Source of the DNA: Bordetella parapertussis
Lineage (GTDB): Bacteria; Pseudomonadota; Gammaproteobacteria; Burkholderiales; Burkholderiaceae_B
Assembly: GCA_945887835.1 (NCBI GenBank)
Contig: CAMCZQ010000010.1
Coordinates: forward strand, 1-38,246
Direction of reading: 5' to 3'
DNA length: 38,246 nt
The translations under genes were made by a program, and so were the position numbers. Below the pieces are notes generated by a model, which had not been told where the DNA came from, searched no databases, and saw only the letters and a list, made by a program, of their open reading frames with translations. Position 1 is the first letter of the stretch. Each line of letters begins with the position of its first letter. Shown in pieces: positions 1-8,118 of the stretch.

Positions 1-14
1 GTTGGGGTGCAGGC

Positions 15-587
15 ATGCAAATGAACGTTGATCTTACGTGGCATTGGCATAAGTGGGCGGCCATTAGCTGTATCGTTGTTGGCGCAAAAAAGAAAGCGAC
101 TGATATTTTTTCAGACATGCTCGCGCGCAATCCCAAAGACATGTATGCCCTTTCGAGCCTCGCCCACCTAAAGGCTGAGACTGGCGATCAGGCCGGCGCA
201 GTCAGTGTCTATCAACAGTTGGTGAGCGATGAGCGCGCTCCGGTTTCGGCTTGGTTCAACCTGGGGTATCTGCAGCAAGAGCTAGGGCACCTAAGCGAGG
301 CAGAATCCTCGTTTCGTCGCGCCTTAGCGCTCAACCCTAAGCTAGATCAGGCTTGGTACGGCTTGGGACTGGTACTGATCGAGCAAGGTCGCTTGGAAGA
401 CGCCACTGAGGCACTCGAGCAAAATACCAAACTGCAACCGATGAGCCCCTACGCCTGGTATCAACTTGCACGGGTTCATCTCGATCGCGGTGCGCCCGAG
501 GCCGCCAAAAAAATCATCCAACATCTGAAGGGCTTTGAACCAAAGTTTGCCGCGCAACTTGAGCGCGAAACAGGATTATCTGGCTGA
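15..587 (+). CDS. Tetratricopeptide-repeat protein, possibly 5'-truncated by the window
   Basis: Helical-repeat scaffold protein of about 190 residues. From about residue 30 it has tandem 34-residue TPR units with the usual W/L/G/Y/A/P spacing, such as 'AWFNLGYLQQELG', 'AWYGLGLVLIEQG' and 'AWYQLARVHLDRG', each followed by a helix ending in a Pro-containing turn. TPR proteins mediate protein-protein contacts, and the sequence does not name a partner. The first 25 residues are rich in Trp and His and do not look like a TPR or a clean signal peptide. The frame stays open to the left edge, so the true start could lie outside the window, or be the second ATG at 21. It is followed by a long AT-rich gap and then a symporter operon, so it is probably a separate unit. 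Confidence 0.75.
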   Translation: MQMNVDLTWHWHKWAAISCIVVGAKKKATDIFSDMLARNPKDMYALSSLAHLKAETGDQAGAVSVYQQLVSDERAPVSAWFNLGYLQQELGHLSEAESSFRRALALNPKLDQAWYGLGLVLIEQGRLEDATEALEQNTKLQPMSPYAWYQLARVHLDRGAPEAAKKIIQHLKGFEPKFAAQLERETGLSG

Positions 588-768
588 AGCCTAATTTGAG
601 ATTTGAGATAGCTGGTTCTTGTCTGTGATTTGTCATATTTCTTGCAACAACGCTCTTTGTTTATTTTTTAATTTTTAATTTTTTTATGATTCGATGAGGC
701 CTAGGCCGAGTCAAGACCGAAATAACCCAGAGCAATCTGGCCTGTAAAAACGTTGAGGAGGCATCACC
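588..768 (+). promoter_or_regulatory. AT-rich leader upstream of the symporter operon
   Basis: These 181 bases carry no gene. They hold a strongly T-rich block (about 657-690) ending in TATGAT (685-690), a plausible -10 hexamer, although no convincing -35 lies 16-18 bases upstream. A 10-base palindrome, GGCCTAGGCC, sits at 698-707 in what would be the transcribed leader. A strong Shine-Dalgarno, GAGGAGG at 755-761, lies seven bases before the GTG start at 769. This probably contains the operon promoter; the hexamer choice is inference. Confidence 0.4.
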
Positions 769-1032
769 GTGCAATTAACCGAAAAACATCGGACCTACTG
801 GCAAGCAAACTTAAGGATCACATCAATCTTGTTGCTGATCTGGTTTGTGGTCACCTTTGTCGTGAGCTATTTTGCGCGCGATCTGAACTTCACTTTTTTT
901 GGCTGGCCTTTTAGCTTCTGGATGGGTGCGCAAGGGTCGTTGGTGGTTTATTGCCTAATTATTTGGTTTTATGCCAATTACATGAACAAGCTCGACGTGC
1001 TGCACGGCGTGAGCGAAGACGAGGACGAATAA
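769..1032 (+). CDS. DUF4212 small subunit of a sodium/substrate symporter
   Basis: Small membrane protein of 87 residues with two predicted transmembrane helices (about residues 14-36 and 48-68) and a very acidic C-terminal tail ('SEDEDE'). It belongs to the DUF4212 family, encoded almost always directly before a VC_2705-type sodium:solute symporter and regarded as its small partner subunit. Here the large subunit starts one base after this stop codon, so the two are surely cotranscribed. The GTG start is fixed by the GAGGAGG ribosome-binding site seven bases upstream. Its exact role in transport (assembly, stability or regulation) is not known to me. Confidence 0.88.
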   Translation: MQLTEKHRTYWQANLRITSILLLIWFVVTFVVSYFARDLNFTFFGWPFSFWMGAQGSLVVYCLIIWFYANYMNKLDVLHGVSEDEDE

Positions 1033-1033
1033 C

Positions 1034-3163
1034 ATGGCCGGAATGACACCTAACGAGGGTGGTGTGTTTGCATCAAACACCACCAACTCGGCGTTTAAAA
1101 AACAACTGAATAAAGTTTACACCTGGTACACCGGTGGCTTTATTGCTTTCGTTGCTGTGCTGGCTGTTGCTGAACAGATGGGCCTGACCCGTGCCTGGAT
1201 CGGTTATGTCTTTTTAGCAGCCACCGTCTTGCTCTATGCGGGCATTGGTTTTATGAGTCGCACCAATGACGCTGCAGAATATTATGTTGCGGGTCGCAGA
1301 GTGCCAGCCTTGTATAACGGTATGGCGACTGGGGCCGACTGGATGTCGGCGGCCTCATTCATTGGCATGGCCGGTACGCTGTATTTAACCGGCTATAGCG
1401 GCCTAGCCTTTATTATGGGGTGGACAGGCGGCTATTGTTTGGTCGCGCTATTTTTAGCACCCTACCTGCGTAAGTTTGGGCAATTCACCATTCCCGACTT
1501 CTTGGGCGAGCGCTACGACGGCAACCTACCAAGATTACTAGGGATTATTGCCGCGATCCTGTGCTCATTCACCTATGTTGTCGCCCAGATCTATGGCGTG
1601 GGGTTAATCACCACGCGTTTATCTGGCGTGCCTTTTGAGATTGGTATCTTCTTGGGCTTAGGCGGCATTCTGGTTTGCTCGTTCTTGGGCGGCATGCGTG
1701 CCGTGACTTGGACTCAAGTTGCCCAGTACATCATCCTGATCATCGCCTACTTGGTGCCTGTGATTTGGCTCTCCGTCAAACAAACCGGCAATCCAATCCC
1801 ACAGGCGATCTACGGCTATCAGCTTGAGAAGGTCACAGCAAAAGAAGCACAACTGCTGAAAGATCCTAAAGAGCTGGAAGTGATCGCTGCGTTTAAAAAA
1901 CGTGCAGATGATGCTGACGCTAAGCTCAAAAATGTGCCAGCTGCAATGGCTGCCGATAAGGCTGCCGCAGAAAAAGCTGTTGCCGATTTAAAGTCGGCCA
2001 ACGCGCCTAAAGCACAGCAAGATGCCGCCGCGAAAGCCTTGGCAGCACTTCCAGCCAACGAGGCCGCCGCTAAGGCTCAGTACACCAGAGATAAAGCAGC
2101 AAACATGGCACGCACTGCACCTTTGGGTGGTATGCCAAGACATGCGACTCAGTTCGCGGGTGACCCGAACGGCGATGAAAAAGCCAAAACAGCGTTCGAC
2201 ACTTCGCGTCGAAACTTCTTAGCGTTGATCTTTTGCTTGATGGTTGGCACAGCGGCTTTACCGCACATTCTGATGCGCTATTACACGACGCCTTCAGTCA
2301 GACAAGCGCGCGAGTCTGTGACATGGTCGTTATTCTTTATTTTCTTGCTGTACTTCACCGCTCCGGCGCTCGCCGTGTTGGTTAAGTATGAAATGTTCCA
2401 TGTCTTGGTGGGCACGCCGTTTGATAAGCTGCCCGCTTGGATCTCACAATGGAGCACGGTCGACCCTAACCTGTTGTCAATCATTGACATCAATAAAGAC
2501 GGCATCCTTCAATTAGGTGAAATCCGTATAGGTGGCGATATTGTAGTGTTGGCCACGCCAGAGATTGGTGGCCTGCCCTACGTGATCTCAGGTATGGTCG
2601 CTGCAGGCGGTTTAGCTGCTGCGCTGTCAACGGCAGACGGCTTGCTGCTGACGATTGCAAATGCTTTGTCGCACGACCTCTACTACAAGATGATCAATCC
2701 CAACGCACCCACTGCGCGTCGGGTCTTGATTTCTAAAATCTTGTTGCTAGTCGTTGCCTTATGTGCGGCTTATGTGGCATCACAAAAACCGGCGGATATT
2801 TTGTTCTTGGTATCTGCTGCGTTCTCGTTTGCGGCTGCGGCGTTTTTCCCTGCACTCACTCTGGGTATTTTCTGGAAGCGTGCAAACAAATGGGGCGCAA
2901 TCGTTGGTATGTCGGGTGGTTTGGGTGTCACGTTTTACTACATGGTCACCACACAGCCCTGGCTGCGCGGTATCTTTGGCGTGACCTCGCCAATCGAGTT
3001 GTGGTACGGCATTCTGCCAATTTCTGCCGGCGTCTTTGGTGTACCGCTGGGTTTCGCGCTGATTATCATCGTCAGCTTGTTGACCCCTGCCCCACGTAAA
3101 GACATTCAAGATTTGGTTGACCATGTGCGTTACCCAACGCTGCGCGGTGACTCTGCCAGATAG
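1034..3163 (+). CDS. VC_2705-family sodium:solute symporter (acetate/short carboxylate permease type)
   Basis: Inner-membrane sodium-coupled transporter of the SSS family, 709 residues, related to ActP/MctC-type permeases for acetate, propionate, pyruvate or similar acids; the substrate here is inferred. The N-terminal core shows SSS landmarks such as 'AAEYYVAGRRVPALYNGMATGADWMS' split across residues 80-105, and 'STADGLLLTIANALSHDLYY' near residue 530. A hydrophilic Ala/Lys-rich segment (about 262-395), likely coiled-coil in part, interrupts the membrane core. A loop at 485-496 fits the EF-hand calcium consensus exactly (D-x-N-x-D-G-I-x-x-x-x-E). It begins one base after the DUF4212 gene, and a strong terminator follows its stop. 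Confidence 0.88.
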   Translation: MAGMTPNEGGVFASNTTNSAFKKQLNKVYTWYTGGFIAFVAVLAVAEQMGLTRAWIGYVFLAATVLLYAGIGFMSRTNDAAEYYVAGRRVPALYNGMATGADWMSAASFIGMAGTLYLTGYSGLAFIMGWTGGYCLVALFLAPYLRKFGQFTIPDFLGERYDGNLPRLLGIIAAILCSFTYVVAQIYGVGLITTRLSGVPFEIGIFLGLGGILVCSFLGGMRAVTWTQVAQYIILIIAYLVPVIWLSVKQTGNPIPQAIYGYQLEKVTAKEAQLLKDPKELEVIAAFKKRADDADAKLKNVPAAMAADKAAAEKAVADLKSANAPKAQQDAAAKALAALPANEAAAKAQYTRDKAANMARTAPLGGMPRHATQFAGDPNGDEKAKTAFDTSRRNFLALIFCLMVGTAALPHILMRYYTTPSVRQARESVTWSLFFIFLLYFTAPALAVLVKYEMFHVLVGTPFDKLPAWISQWSTVDPNLLSIIDINKDGILQLGEIRIGGDIVVLATPEIGGLPYVISGMVAAGGLAAALSTADGLLLTIANALSHDLYYKMINPNAPTARRVLISKILLLVVALCAAYVASQKPADILFLVSAAFSFAAAAFFPALTLGIFWKRANKWGAIVGMSGGLGVTFYYMVTTQPWLRGIFGVTSPIELWYGILPISAGVFGVPLGFALIIIVSLLTPAPRKDIQDLVDHVRYPTLRGDSAR

Positions 3164-3213
3164 CATGTAATCGTTCGAAACCGATCACCCGAGCATTTTT
3201 TGTAAGGGTGGCG

Positions 3214-3242
3214 TAAAAAAAGCCCCACAGGGGCTTTTTTTA
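3214..3242. terminator. Bidirectional intrinsic terminator
   Basis: A perfect 13-base inverted repeat with a three-base loop: arms TAAAAAAAGCCCC and GGGGCTTTTTTTA around ACA. The GC core with A and T tracts on either side works as a rho-independent terminator in both directions. It sits between the convergent symporter gene (stop at 3163) and the NTF2-like gene (stop at 3261 on the minus strand). Confidence 0.93.
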
Positions 3243-3260
3243 CGCGTGTTCATCGCCGCG

Positions 3261-3695
3261 CTAGGCGTTGGCAATGGATAATTTTCGCCGTAAGCCTCTC
3301 AGTACCGCACCTAACACCGGTATCTTTTCGTAGAGTTCTTGCGCGGCATCCCAGTAATCCCGATGAATCGCAATCAGCCCCTGCTCGTCGAGTATGAAAT
3401 GGGTGCCACCCTCGATCACATAGGCCTTGCCACGGATCGTAAACAAAAAACGCCAAGTCATGAAAGCATTCGCAGAATCTATCAGCTTGCTTGTGATCAC
3501 GAAGCGAGGCTCAACAAGTGTCTCGAACATGTGCTGGTAAACCTGACGCACACTCGCCACTCCGCGCAAGTCATTAAACGGATCGCGAAACGTGGCAGTC
3601 TGCGCGTAGACTGTCGCAATGTCTTGTAAAGACACAGGGGTGAGGGTTTCAAACCACTCGGCCAATTCGTCAAAGCGCGCATGAAAGGACGTCAT
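3261..3695 (-). CDS. NTF2/SnoaL-like domain protein, last gene of the lipid operon
   Basis: A 144-residue protein of the nuclear-transport-factor-2/SnoaL fold: an N-terminal helical segment ('RFDELAEWFETL'), 'ATFRDPFND' and a beta-rich C-terminal half with 'MTWRFLFTIRG' and 'YVIEGGTHFILDEQG'. Such folds act as small-molecule isomerases, hydratases or binding proteins; no catalytic activity can be read here. It is the distal gene of the nine-gene operon. Its ATG at 3695 overlaps the SDR stop codon by one base (TGATG); a GTG three bases upstream is an alternative. Similar NTF2-like genes are, to my knowledge, often found next to CFA-synthase/DUF1365 clusters, which supports a role in acyl-lipid chemistry. 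It ends just before the shared terminator. Confidence 0.8.
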   Translation of the reverse strand: MTSFHARFDELAEWFETLTPVSLQDIATVYAQTATFRDPFNDLRGVASVRQVYQHMFETLVEPRFVITSKLIDSANAFMTWRFLFTIRGKAYVIEGGTHFILDEQGLIAIHRDYWDAAQELYEKIPVLGAVLRGLRRKLSIANA

Positions 3696-4507
3696 CACAT
3701 TCCTGTCGTCTTATGTAAAAGAGCAAAGCGCAAACGATCGGGCAGCATGCTAATGACTCGAAGGGCAAGTGAAAACGCCTTGGGGAATCGAATTTCAAAG
3801 TGACCACGCTCAAACCCATGCATGATAGCGCGAGAGGCCGCCTCAGGCGTCATTAAACCAGGCATTTCAAAATCATTGGCTGAGGTCATCGGTGTTTGCA
3901 CAAAACCAGGGTTGATTAAGTACACCGCAAGTCCTTTTGACGCTAATTCAAAATAAAGCGTCTCGCACAAGTTTTGCAAAGCCGCTTTGGTTGCCCCGTA
4001 AATCAGCGCGCGTGGCAAGCCGGTATAGCCAGAGATACTGGCGATCAGAGATACCCCGCCATGGCCCTGTGCCAACAACTGAGGCACGATCACTGACAAG
4101 CCGCGATAGACACTGACCACGTTCAGATCGAAACTTTTCTCGGCCTGCTCGATATCAATTTGCCAGCTATGCGTGGGGTCATAGCGTGCCGCACCCAGAA
4201 TGACCAAGTCAATCTGACCTAAACGTTCTAAAACGTTCGTAAGCGCCGCTGGCCAAGCCTCAGTATCTGTCACATCAAAAGGCACCACGCTCGCATTTGA
4301 ATAAGGCGCGGCAACGATGGCGAGTTGGTCGGCGCGTCGCGCCGACAATGCCACCGTTGCGCCAGCCTGCAAGAGGGCGTGTGCCAAAGCTGCACCAATA
4401 CCGCTTGAAGACCCGACAAGCCAAACGCGTTTGCCCACCCAAGAGGTGACCGGTGGATTTAGTGGTTTGAGCATGAACCTAGAGCGAAGAGACATCTTCG
4501 TTTTCAT
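3695..4507 (-). CDS. Short-chain dehydrogenase/reductase (SDR)
   Basis: Classical SDR oxidoreductase of 270 residues. The NAD(P)-binding motif GSSSGIG is at residues 32-38, and 'SARR' at the end of the second strand suggests NADP preference. The catalytic Ser lies in 'IASISGYTG' (about 157-159), with Tyr170 and Lys174 in 'YGATK'. The N-terminus is about 20 residues longer than the Rossmann core needs, but the ATG overlaps the DUF3833 stop codon (ATGA), which supports this start. Its substrate is unknown; from its place in the operon, oxidation or reduction of a modified acyl chain or lipid intermediate is the natural guess. Confidence 0.88.
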   Translation of the reverse strand: MKTKMSLRSRFMLKPLNPPVTSWVGKRVWLVGSSSGIGAALAHALLQAGATVALSARRADQLAIVAAPYSNASVVPFDVTDTEAWPAALTNVLERLGQIDLVILGAARYDPTHSWQIDIEQAEKSFDLNVVSVYRGLSVIVPQLLAQGHGGVSLIASISGYTGLPRALIYGATKAALQNLCETLYFELASKGLAVYLINPGFVQTPMTSANDFEMPGLMTPEAASRAIMHGFERGHFEIRFPKAFSLALRVISMLPDRLRFALLHKTTGM

Positions 4508-5055
4508 TGTGCAGGCTTGGATTCATTACGCTTGCGAAAAAATAAGGTGACTTCGCCAAGGTCTACACCAAACTTTGACATGGTTGAACGATTCATCATC
4601 GAGGACTCATCCATCTGCCACATCCAGTCATCAAAGTTCACCAGATACTCTTTGCCATCAACCGGTAAACGTAAAACGTAGGTCCAGCGTAAGGCATTAC
4701 CCGACACGCGCCCAGTTGCCACACCGACGACATCATCGGCAGTCCCTTGCCAGCTGCCGTCCGCCTGACGCTTGAGCGTCCACACACGCCGTTGTTTTTC
4801 ACCATCAGAATAGGTAAAGCGTTCGTCTAACGTGCCCTCGTTAGGGCTGATCCAGCTTGCTTGGATTTCGACATTGAAGCGGCGTGCCACTTCACCGCTA
4901 CGCTTTTGAAAGATGCCCCAGGCATCAATCGTGCCGTTAAAAAAACTTGGCAGTTCGAGCGTTGGCTTTTCTGCCGCGTAGTGCGCAACATCAACACTTC
5001 CGCAGGCCGTCAATAACGCGGCTGTGGCCGAAGCGATCCAGGCTTTTAATCTCAT
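4504..5055 (-). CDS. DUF3833 family lipoprotein
   Basis: Predicted outer-membrane-type lipoprotein of 183 residues. The N-terminus 'MRLKAWIASATAALLTACGS' is a lipoprotein signal peptide with lipobox L-T-A-C, so Cys18 would be lipidated. The rest is beta-rich and lipocalin-like ('YVLRLPVDGKEYLVNFDDWM'), matching the DUF3833 family that co-occurs with CFA-synthase and DUF1365 genes. Two adjacent ATGs (5058 and 5055) are possible; the AAGGAG ribosome-binding site lies only two bases from the first and five from the second, so the second is preferred. It overlaps the MFS gene by one base and the SDR by four. A role in carrying or binding a modified lipid in the envelope is inference. Confidence 0.85.
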   Translation of the reverse strand: MRLKAWIASATAALLTACGSVDVAHYAAEKPTLELPSFFNGTIDAWGIFQKRSGEVARRFNVEIQASWISPNEGTLDERFTYSDGEKQRRVWTLKRQADGSWQGTADDVVGVATGRVSGNALRWTYVLRLPVDGKEYLVNFDDWMWQMDESSMMNRSTMSKFGVDLGEVTLFFRKRNESKPAQ

Positions 5056-6326
5056 CATGGCTCCTTGCGAGCGTGCGCTCGCGTAAAAAAATATTCAAAG
5101 GTACTAGAAAATAAAACGCCCATCGCCATCAGCTTAAAAAACAAGGGCAACAGCGTGTACAACAGGCTCAGGGATAAAACTGAATCGGTACGACCGGGTT
5201 GGTAGCCAAATAGTTGCAAGGCTGGCAAGGCTAAACCTGCAGCAAGCGCCAGTGCGAACTTACCGAGCAGCACCCAAATCCCAAAGTAAAAACCCGTGCT
5301 TTGGCGGTGAGTGGCTGGTATTGCATCGGCCAGCATTGCGGGCGGCAACGCAACATCTGCGCCAAGTCCGGCTCCTGCCACCACGCACACCAAACCATAA
5401 AAAAATATATCGCCTGCACCCACCCAATACGCGCACAACAATGACACCGCAGCCAGACCACTGCCGATCAGCCAAGCTGGCGCTTTGCCAATACGATCTG
5501 CAAGCATCACCCAAAGCGGCAAGGCCAACATGCCCGCTAAGAAATAGAGCCCTAAAAAGAGCCCAGCCTGTTCGGGCGACTGCACCACATCAGCAATAAA
5601 GAACAACACCAAGGTGGCCGGCACCGCAACGGATATGGCATTGAACAAATAAAACCACAGCACGCGGCGCACGCCCGGCGGCGCCAATGCCTCGCGCCAA
5701 CGCTCGCGAGCTTGCTTAGGCGCTGGTTGCGGCTTTGGCGACCAGACAAGCGTACAGCCCAGCAAAAGCAGCAGACACGCAGCAAACAACCACGCGAACC
5801 ACTGATACCCGACCCGTGCTCCGTGCTCGGCGACCCAAACCGCGGGCAAGACTGAAGCCGTGATCACTCCGACTAAGCCGAACGCTTCGCGCCAGGCTGT
5901 GACGCGAGCTCTGCCGTTCAAATCGTCGGTCAAGCGTGCACCCCACGTCAGGTAACAGACGCTCAATAAACTGTGCGCGCCGTACACCAGCACGAGCGAA
6001 CCCGCCAGCCAAACTAACAAGCCCGTAGCCGACCACGCTGGTGGCGTAAACAAGAGCACAAATCCGACTCCCAAGACACACGCTGCACCGAACATGAGCC
6101 AGGCCCAGGCATTCTTTCGCTGCTGTACGGCATCCACTAAACGCCCCAGCCAAGGATCTTGCGCGGTGTCGAGCAGACGAGTCAAAAACAAAACCGCACC
6201 TAAGGCTACTAATTCAAGCCCGAGCACATCGCCGTAAAATTTAGGCGAAATCATATAAATGGGCATCATCGACATCGCCAGTGGCAGACTAAGCGCCGAA
6301 TAGCCCAGCAGGCCCACCTTCGTCAC
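5055..6326 (-). CDS. MFS transporter, GPH (MelB-like) type
   Basis: Integral inner-membrane transporter of 423 residues with about 12 hydrophobic segments. The loop 'RLLDTAQDPWLGRLVD' (Asp53, Asp57, Asp65) matches the cation-site motif D-x-x-x-D-P-x-x-G of the glycoside-pentoside-hexuronide (MelB-like) family. A close variant of this family is repeatedly linked to CFA-synthase/DUF1365 gene clusters, so the cargo may be a lipid or lipid-derived compound rather than a sugar; that is inference. The start is GTG at 6326, overlapping the stop of the upstream chalcone-isomerase-like gene (GTGA), which argues for translational coupling. Confidence 0.87.
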   Translation of the reverse strand: MTKVGLLGYSALSLPLAMSMMPIYMISPKFYGDVLGLELVALGAVLFLTRLLDTAQDPWLGRLVDAVQQRKNAWAWLMFGAACVLGVGFVLLFTPPAWSATGLLVWLAGSLVLVYGAHSLLSVCYLTWGARLTDDLNGRARVTAWREAFGLVGVITASVLPAVWVAEHGARVGYQWFAWLFAACLLLLLGCTLVWSPKPQPAPKQARERWREALAPPGVRRVLWFYLFNAISVAVPATLVLFFIADVVQSPEQAGLFLGLYFLAGMLALPLWVMLADRIGKAPAWLIGSGLAAVSLLCAYWVGAGDIFFYGLVCVVAGAGLGADVALPPAMLADAIPATHRQSTGFYFGIWVLLGKFALALAAGLALPALQLFGYQPGRTDSVLSLSLLYTLLPLFFKLMAMGVLFSSTFEYFFTRAHARKEP

Positions 6327-6841
6327 CGCTGCGCACCCAGCAAGGCTTGACGCAAACCTGGCTCACTCGTGCGAGGACCCAACCAGATTGCAAAAAAATG
6401 TCTGGCCAATTCCTCACTAATTTGCCCGGTCTGCCGCTCACGATGAAAAAATGTGGCACCCTGCCCCGGTTGATACACCCCAGTAATGGTGTCGCCCGCA
6501 ATCACATTGGGCAACACGCGTTCAAGCGCCCCGCGCCACAGAGTATTCTGGGCAAGCGGCGCCTGCAGCTTCTGCATCTCGTCAACCGAGGCCTGCACCA
6601 AACGCTCACCCGCGATGTCACGTGAGTAGGTCAAAGACAATGCAAAGGGCTCACCCTGGGTGTAACGCCCAAGGGGCGCCCATAAGCGCGCCTCGTAAAC
6701 TGAAAAACCAAACCGAGTGAACTGGCCCTGCCCCACTAACTGCGCGTTTGGCAAAAATGGATTCGAGCCACTCGCCACTGCCTGCGCGCACAGCGCACCA
6801 AGCAACAGAACGGCACAGATTAATTTACGCATAGTGTCCAT
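6323..6841 (-). CDS. Chalcone-isomerase-like protein, exported (paralogue 1)
   Basis: A 172-residue protein with a signal peptide (from Met4: 'MRKLICAVLLLGALCAQAVASG') followed by a chalcone-isomerase-like domain. Family landmarks are 'FGFSVYEARLW', 'LTYSRDI', 'PGQGATFFH' and the C-terminal 'IWLGPRTSEPGLRQALLG'. Bacterial members of this fold are not known to isomerise chalcones; plant relatives include fatty-acid-binding proteins, making acyl or lipid binding in the periplasm a reasonable idea. The gene overlaps the end of the CFA-family gene by 22 bases. An internal ATG at 6832 is an equally possible start. A second paralogue without a signal peptide opens the same operon. Confidence 0.85.
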   Translation of the reverse strand: MDTMRKLICAVLLLGALCAQAVASGSNPFLPNAQLVGQGQFTRFGFSVYEARLWAPLGRYTQGEPFALSLTYSRDIAGERLVQASVDEMQKLQAPLAQNTLWRGALERVLPNVIAGDTITGVYQPGQGATFFHRERQTGQISEELARHFFAIWLGPRTSEPGLRQALLGAQR

Positions 6842-8034
6842 TGTTTAACATCCGTTCGTTGTTCTCTGAATCCGGCTTCGCAATAGGCTAAATACATCCG
6901 CCAAATCCGCACAAACGCTTCGTCGTACCCTTGCTCGCGAATGCTGGCAATTGAGGCTTCAAACTGCTGTGCCCAGCGCCTGAGGGTCTCGGCATAGTCC
7001 AAACCAAAAGACAAAGTTTCGTGTACGTGCAACCCCGCCGCCTCGCACTCTTTTTCAAAGCGCGTCGGGCTTGGTAACATGCCGCCCGGAAAAATATATT
7101 GTTGAATAAAATCTGTCCCACGTCGGTAGGCATCAAAGCGTTGATTCTCAATGTCGATGCTCTGTACCACCACCCGTCCGCCGGGCTTCAGACAACGCGC
7201 CAGCATTTGAAAGTAACTTGGCCAATGCAGCAAGCCCACGGCTTCGAACATCTCGATTGAAACGATGTGGTCATATTGCTCAGGCACATCGCGATAATCT
7301 TGCAAACGCAACGACACCTGTTGACTCAAGCCTGCCTCTTGGATGCGTTGTGTGGCCCAAGAAAGCTGTGCATCTGACAAAGTGATGCCGACCACTTTTA
7401 AGCCACGTTGAGCTGCGCGCTGAGCGAACCCGCCCCAGCCACAGCCGACCTCGAGTACGGTTTGCCCGGGCGTGGCCTGTAATTGATTCAAAATGCGATC
7501 GTACTTTGCCTCTTGCGCAGTCTGTAAAGGGCGCAGCGAATCTCCTTCGAACCAACCCGCCGAGTAGGTCATCGATGGATCTAACCAAAGCCGATAAAAG
7601 GCATTGCCCACATCGTAGTGACTTAAGATGTTGCGACGACTACCCTTGCGACTATTGTCCTTGAGCACCCAGTGCGATAATTTTTTGAGCAGCAAGGCCC
7701 ACCAGTGTCCATCTACCGCTTCTGAAACCTGCTCGTTGCGCATCGCCAGGGTGAACAAGGCGAGTAGATTGGGTGAGTCTATCCACCCCCGACGCAGACT
7801 TTCGGCGAAGCCAACATCACCCTGACGCAAAATCAAACCGGCTGCCCGCCAGTCGTGGATGTGCAGCGAGGCGTGTAGCGGGCTACCCGTCTGACCGAGC
7901 TCAATACTCGAGCCCTGAGGGTCGGTCAGCGTCAGCGAGCCGTGCGTGATTTGTTTTAAAAGCTTAAGCAACAAACGACCCGACCAACGCAAGCGCGTTG
8001 AGGCAAGTGAGAGTTGTTGTTCTTGCAGACTCAT
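6820..8034 (-). CDS. Cyclopropane-fatty-acyl-phospholipid synthase family SAM methyltransferase
   Basis: Cytoplasmic, membrane-associated SAM-dependent methyltransferase acting on unsaturated acyl chains of phospholipids; about 404 residues, close to E. coli Cfa (382). Seen: N-terminal lipid-binding-type domain, 'HYDVGNAFYRLWLD', SAM motif I 'EVGCGWGGF' (about 195-203), 'MFEAVG' and 'YIFPGG'. Against E. coli Cfa from memory, the Glu (E264 here) and Tyr (Y313) of the active site remain, but C139 is replaced by Ala ('TYSAGW', A159) and H266 by Gln (Q291), so two bicarbonate ligands are lost. ATG at 8034 is preferred to the TTG at 8040 because AGGG lies seven bases upstream. A 84-base gap separates it from DUF1365. 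Product may be a methylated or cyclopropane acyl chain; the chemistry is uncertain. Confidence 0.9.
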   Translation of the reverse strand: MSLQEQQLSLASTRLRWSGRLLLKLLKQITHGSLTLTDPQGSSIELGQTGSPLHASLHIHDWRAAGLILRQGDVGFAESLRRGWIDSPNLLALFTLAMRNEQVSEAVDGHWWALLLKKLSHWVLKDNSRKGSRRNILSHYDVGNAFYRLWLDPSMTYSAGWFEGDSLRPLQTAQEAKYDRILNQLQATPGQTVLEVGCGWGGFAQRAAQRGLKVVGITLSDAQLSWATQRIQEAGLSQQVSLRLQDYRDVPEQYDHIVSIEMFEAVGLLHWPSYFQMLARCLKPGGRVVVQSIDIENQRFDAYRRGTDFIQQYIFPGGMLPSPTRFEKECEAAGLHVHETLSFGLDYAETLRRWAQQFEASIASIREQGYDEAFVRIWRMYLAYCEAGFREQRTDVKQWTLCVN

Positions 8035-8118
8035 TTGCAAACCCTAAAAAAAAACTGTTTGTCTTGTCGCTTCATTTGCGAACCTTGGGCAATAAACGTT
8101 GTTCTAACGAGTTCATTT

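Noticed and set aside
698-707. GGCCTAGGCC palindrome as a regulator site
   Set aside because: A single short palindrome in a GC-balanced genome is expected by chance; no partner site seen.
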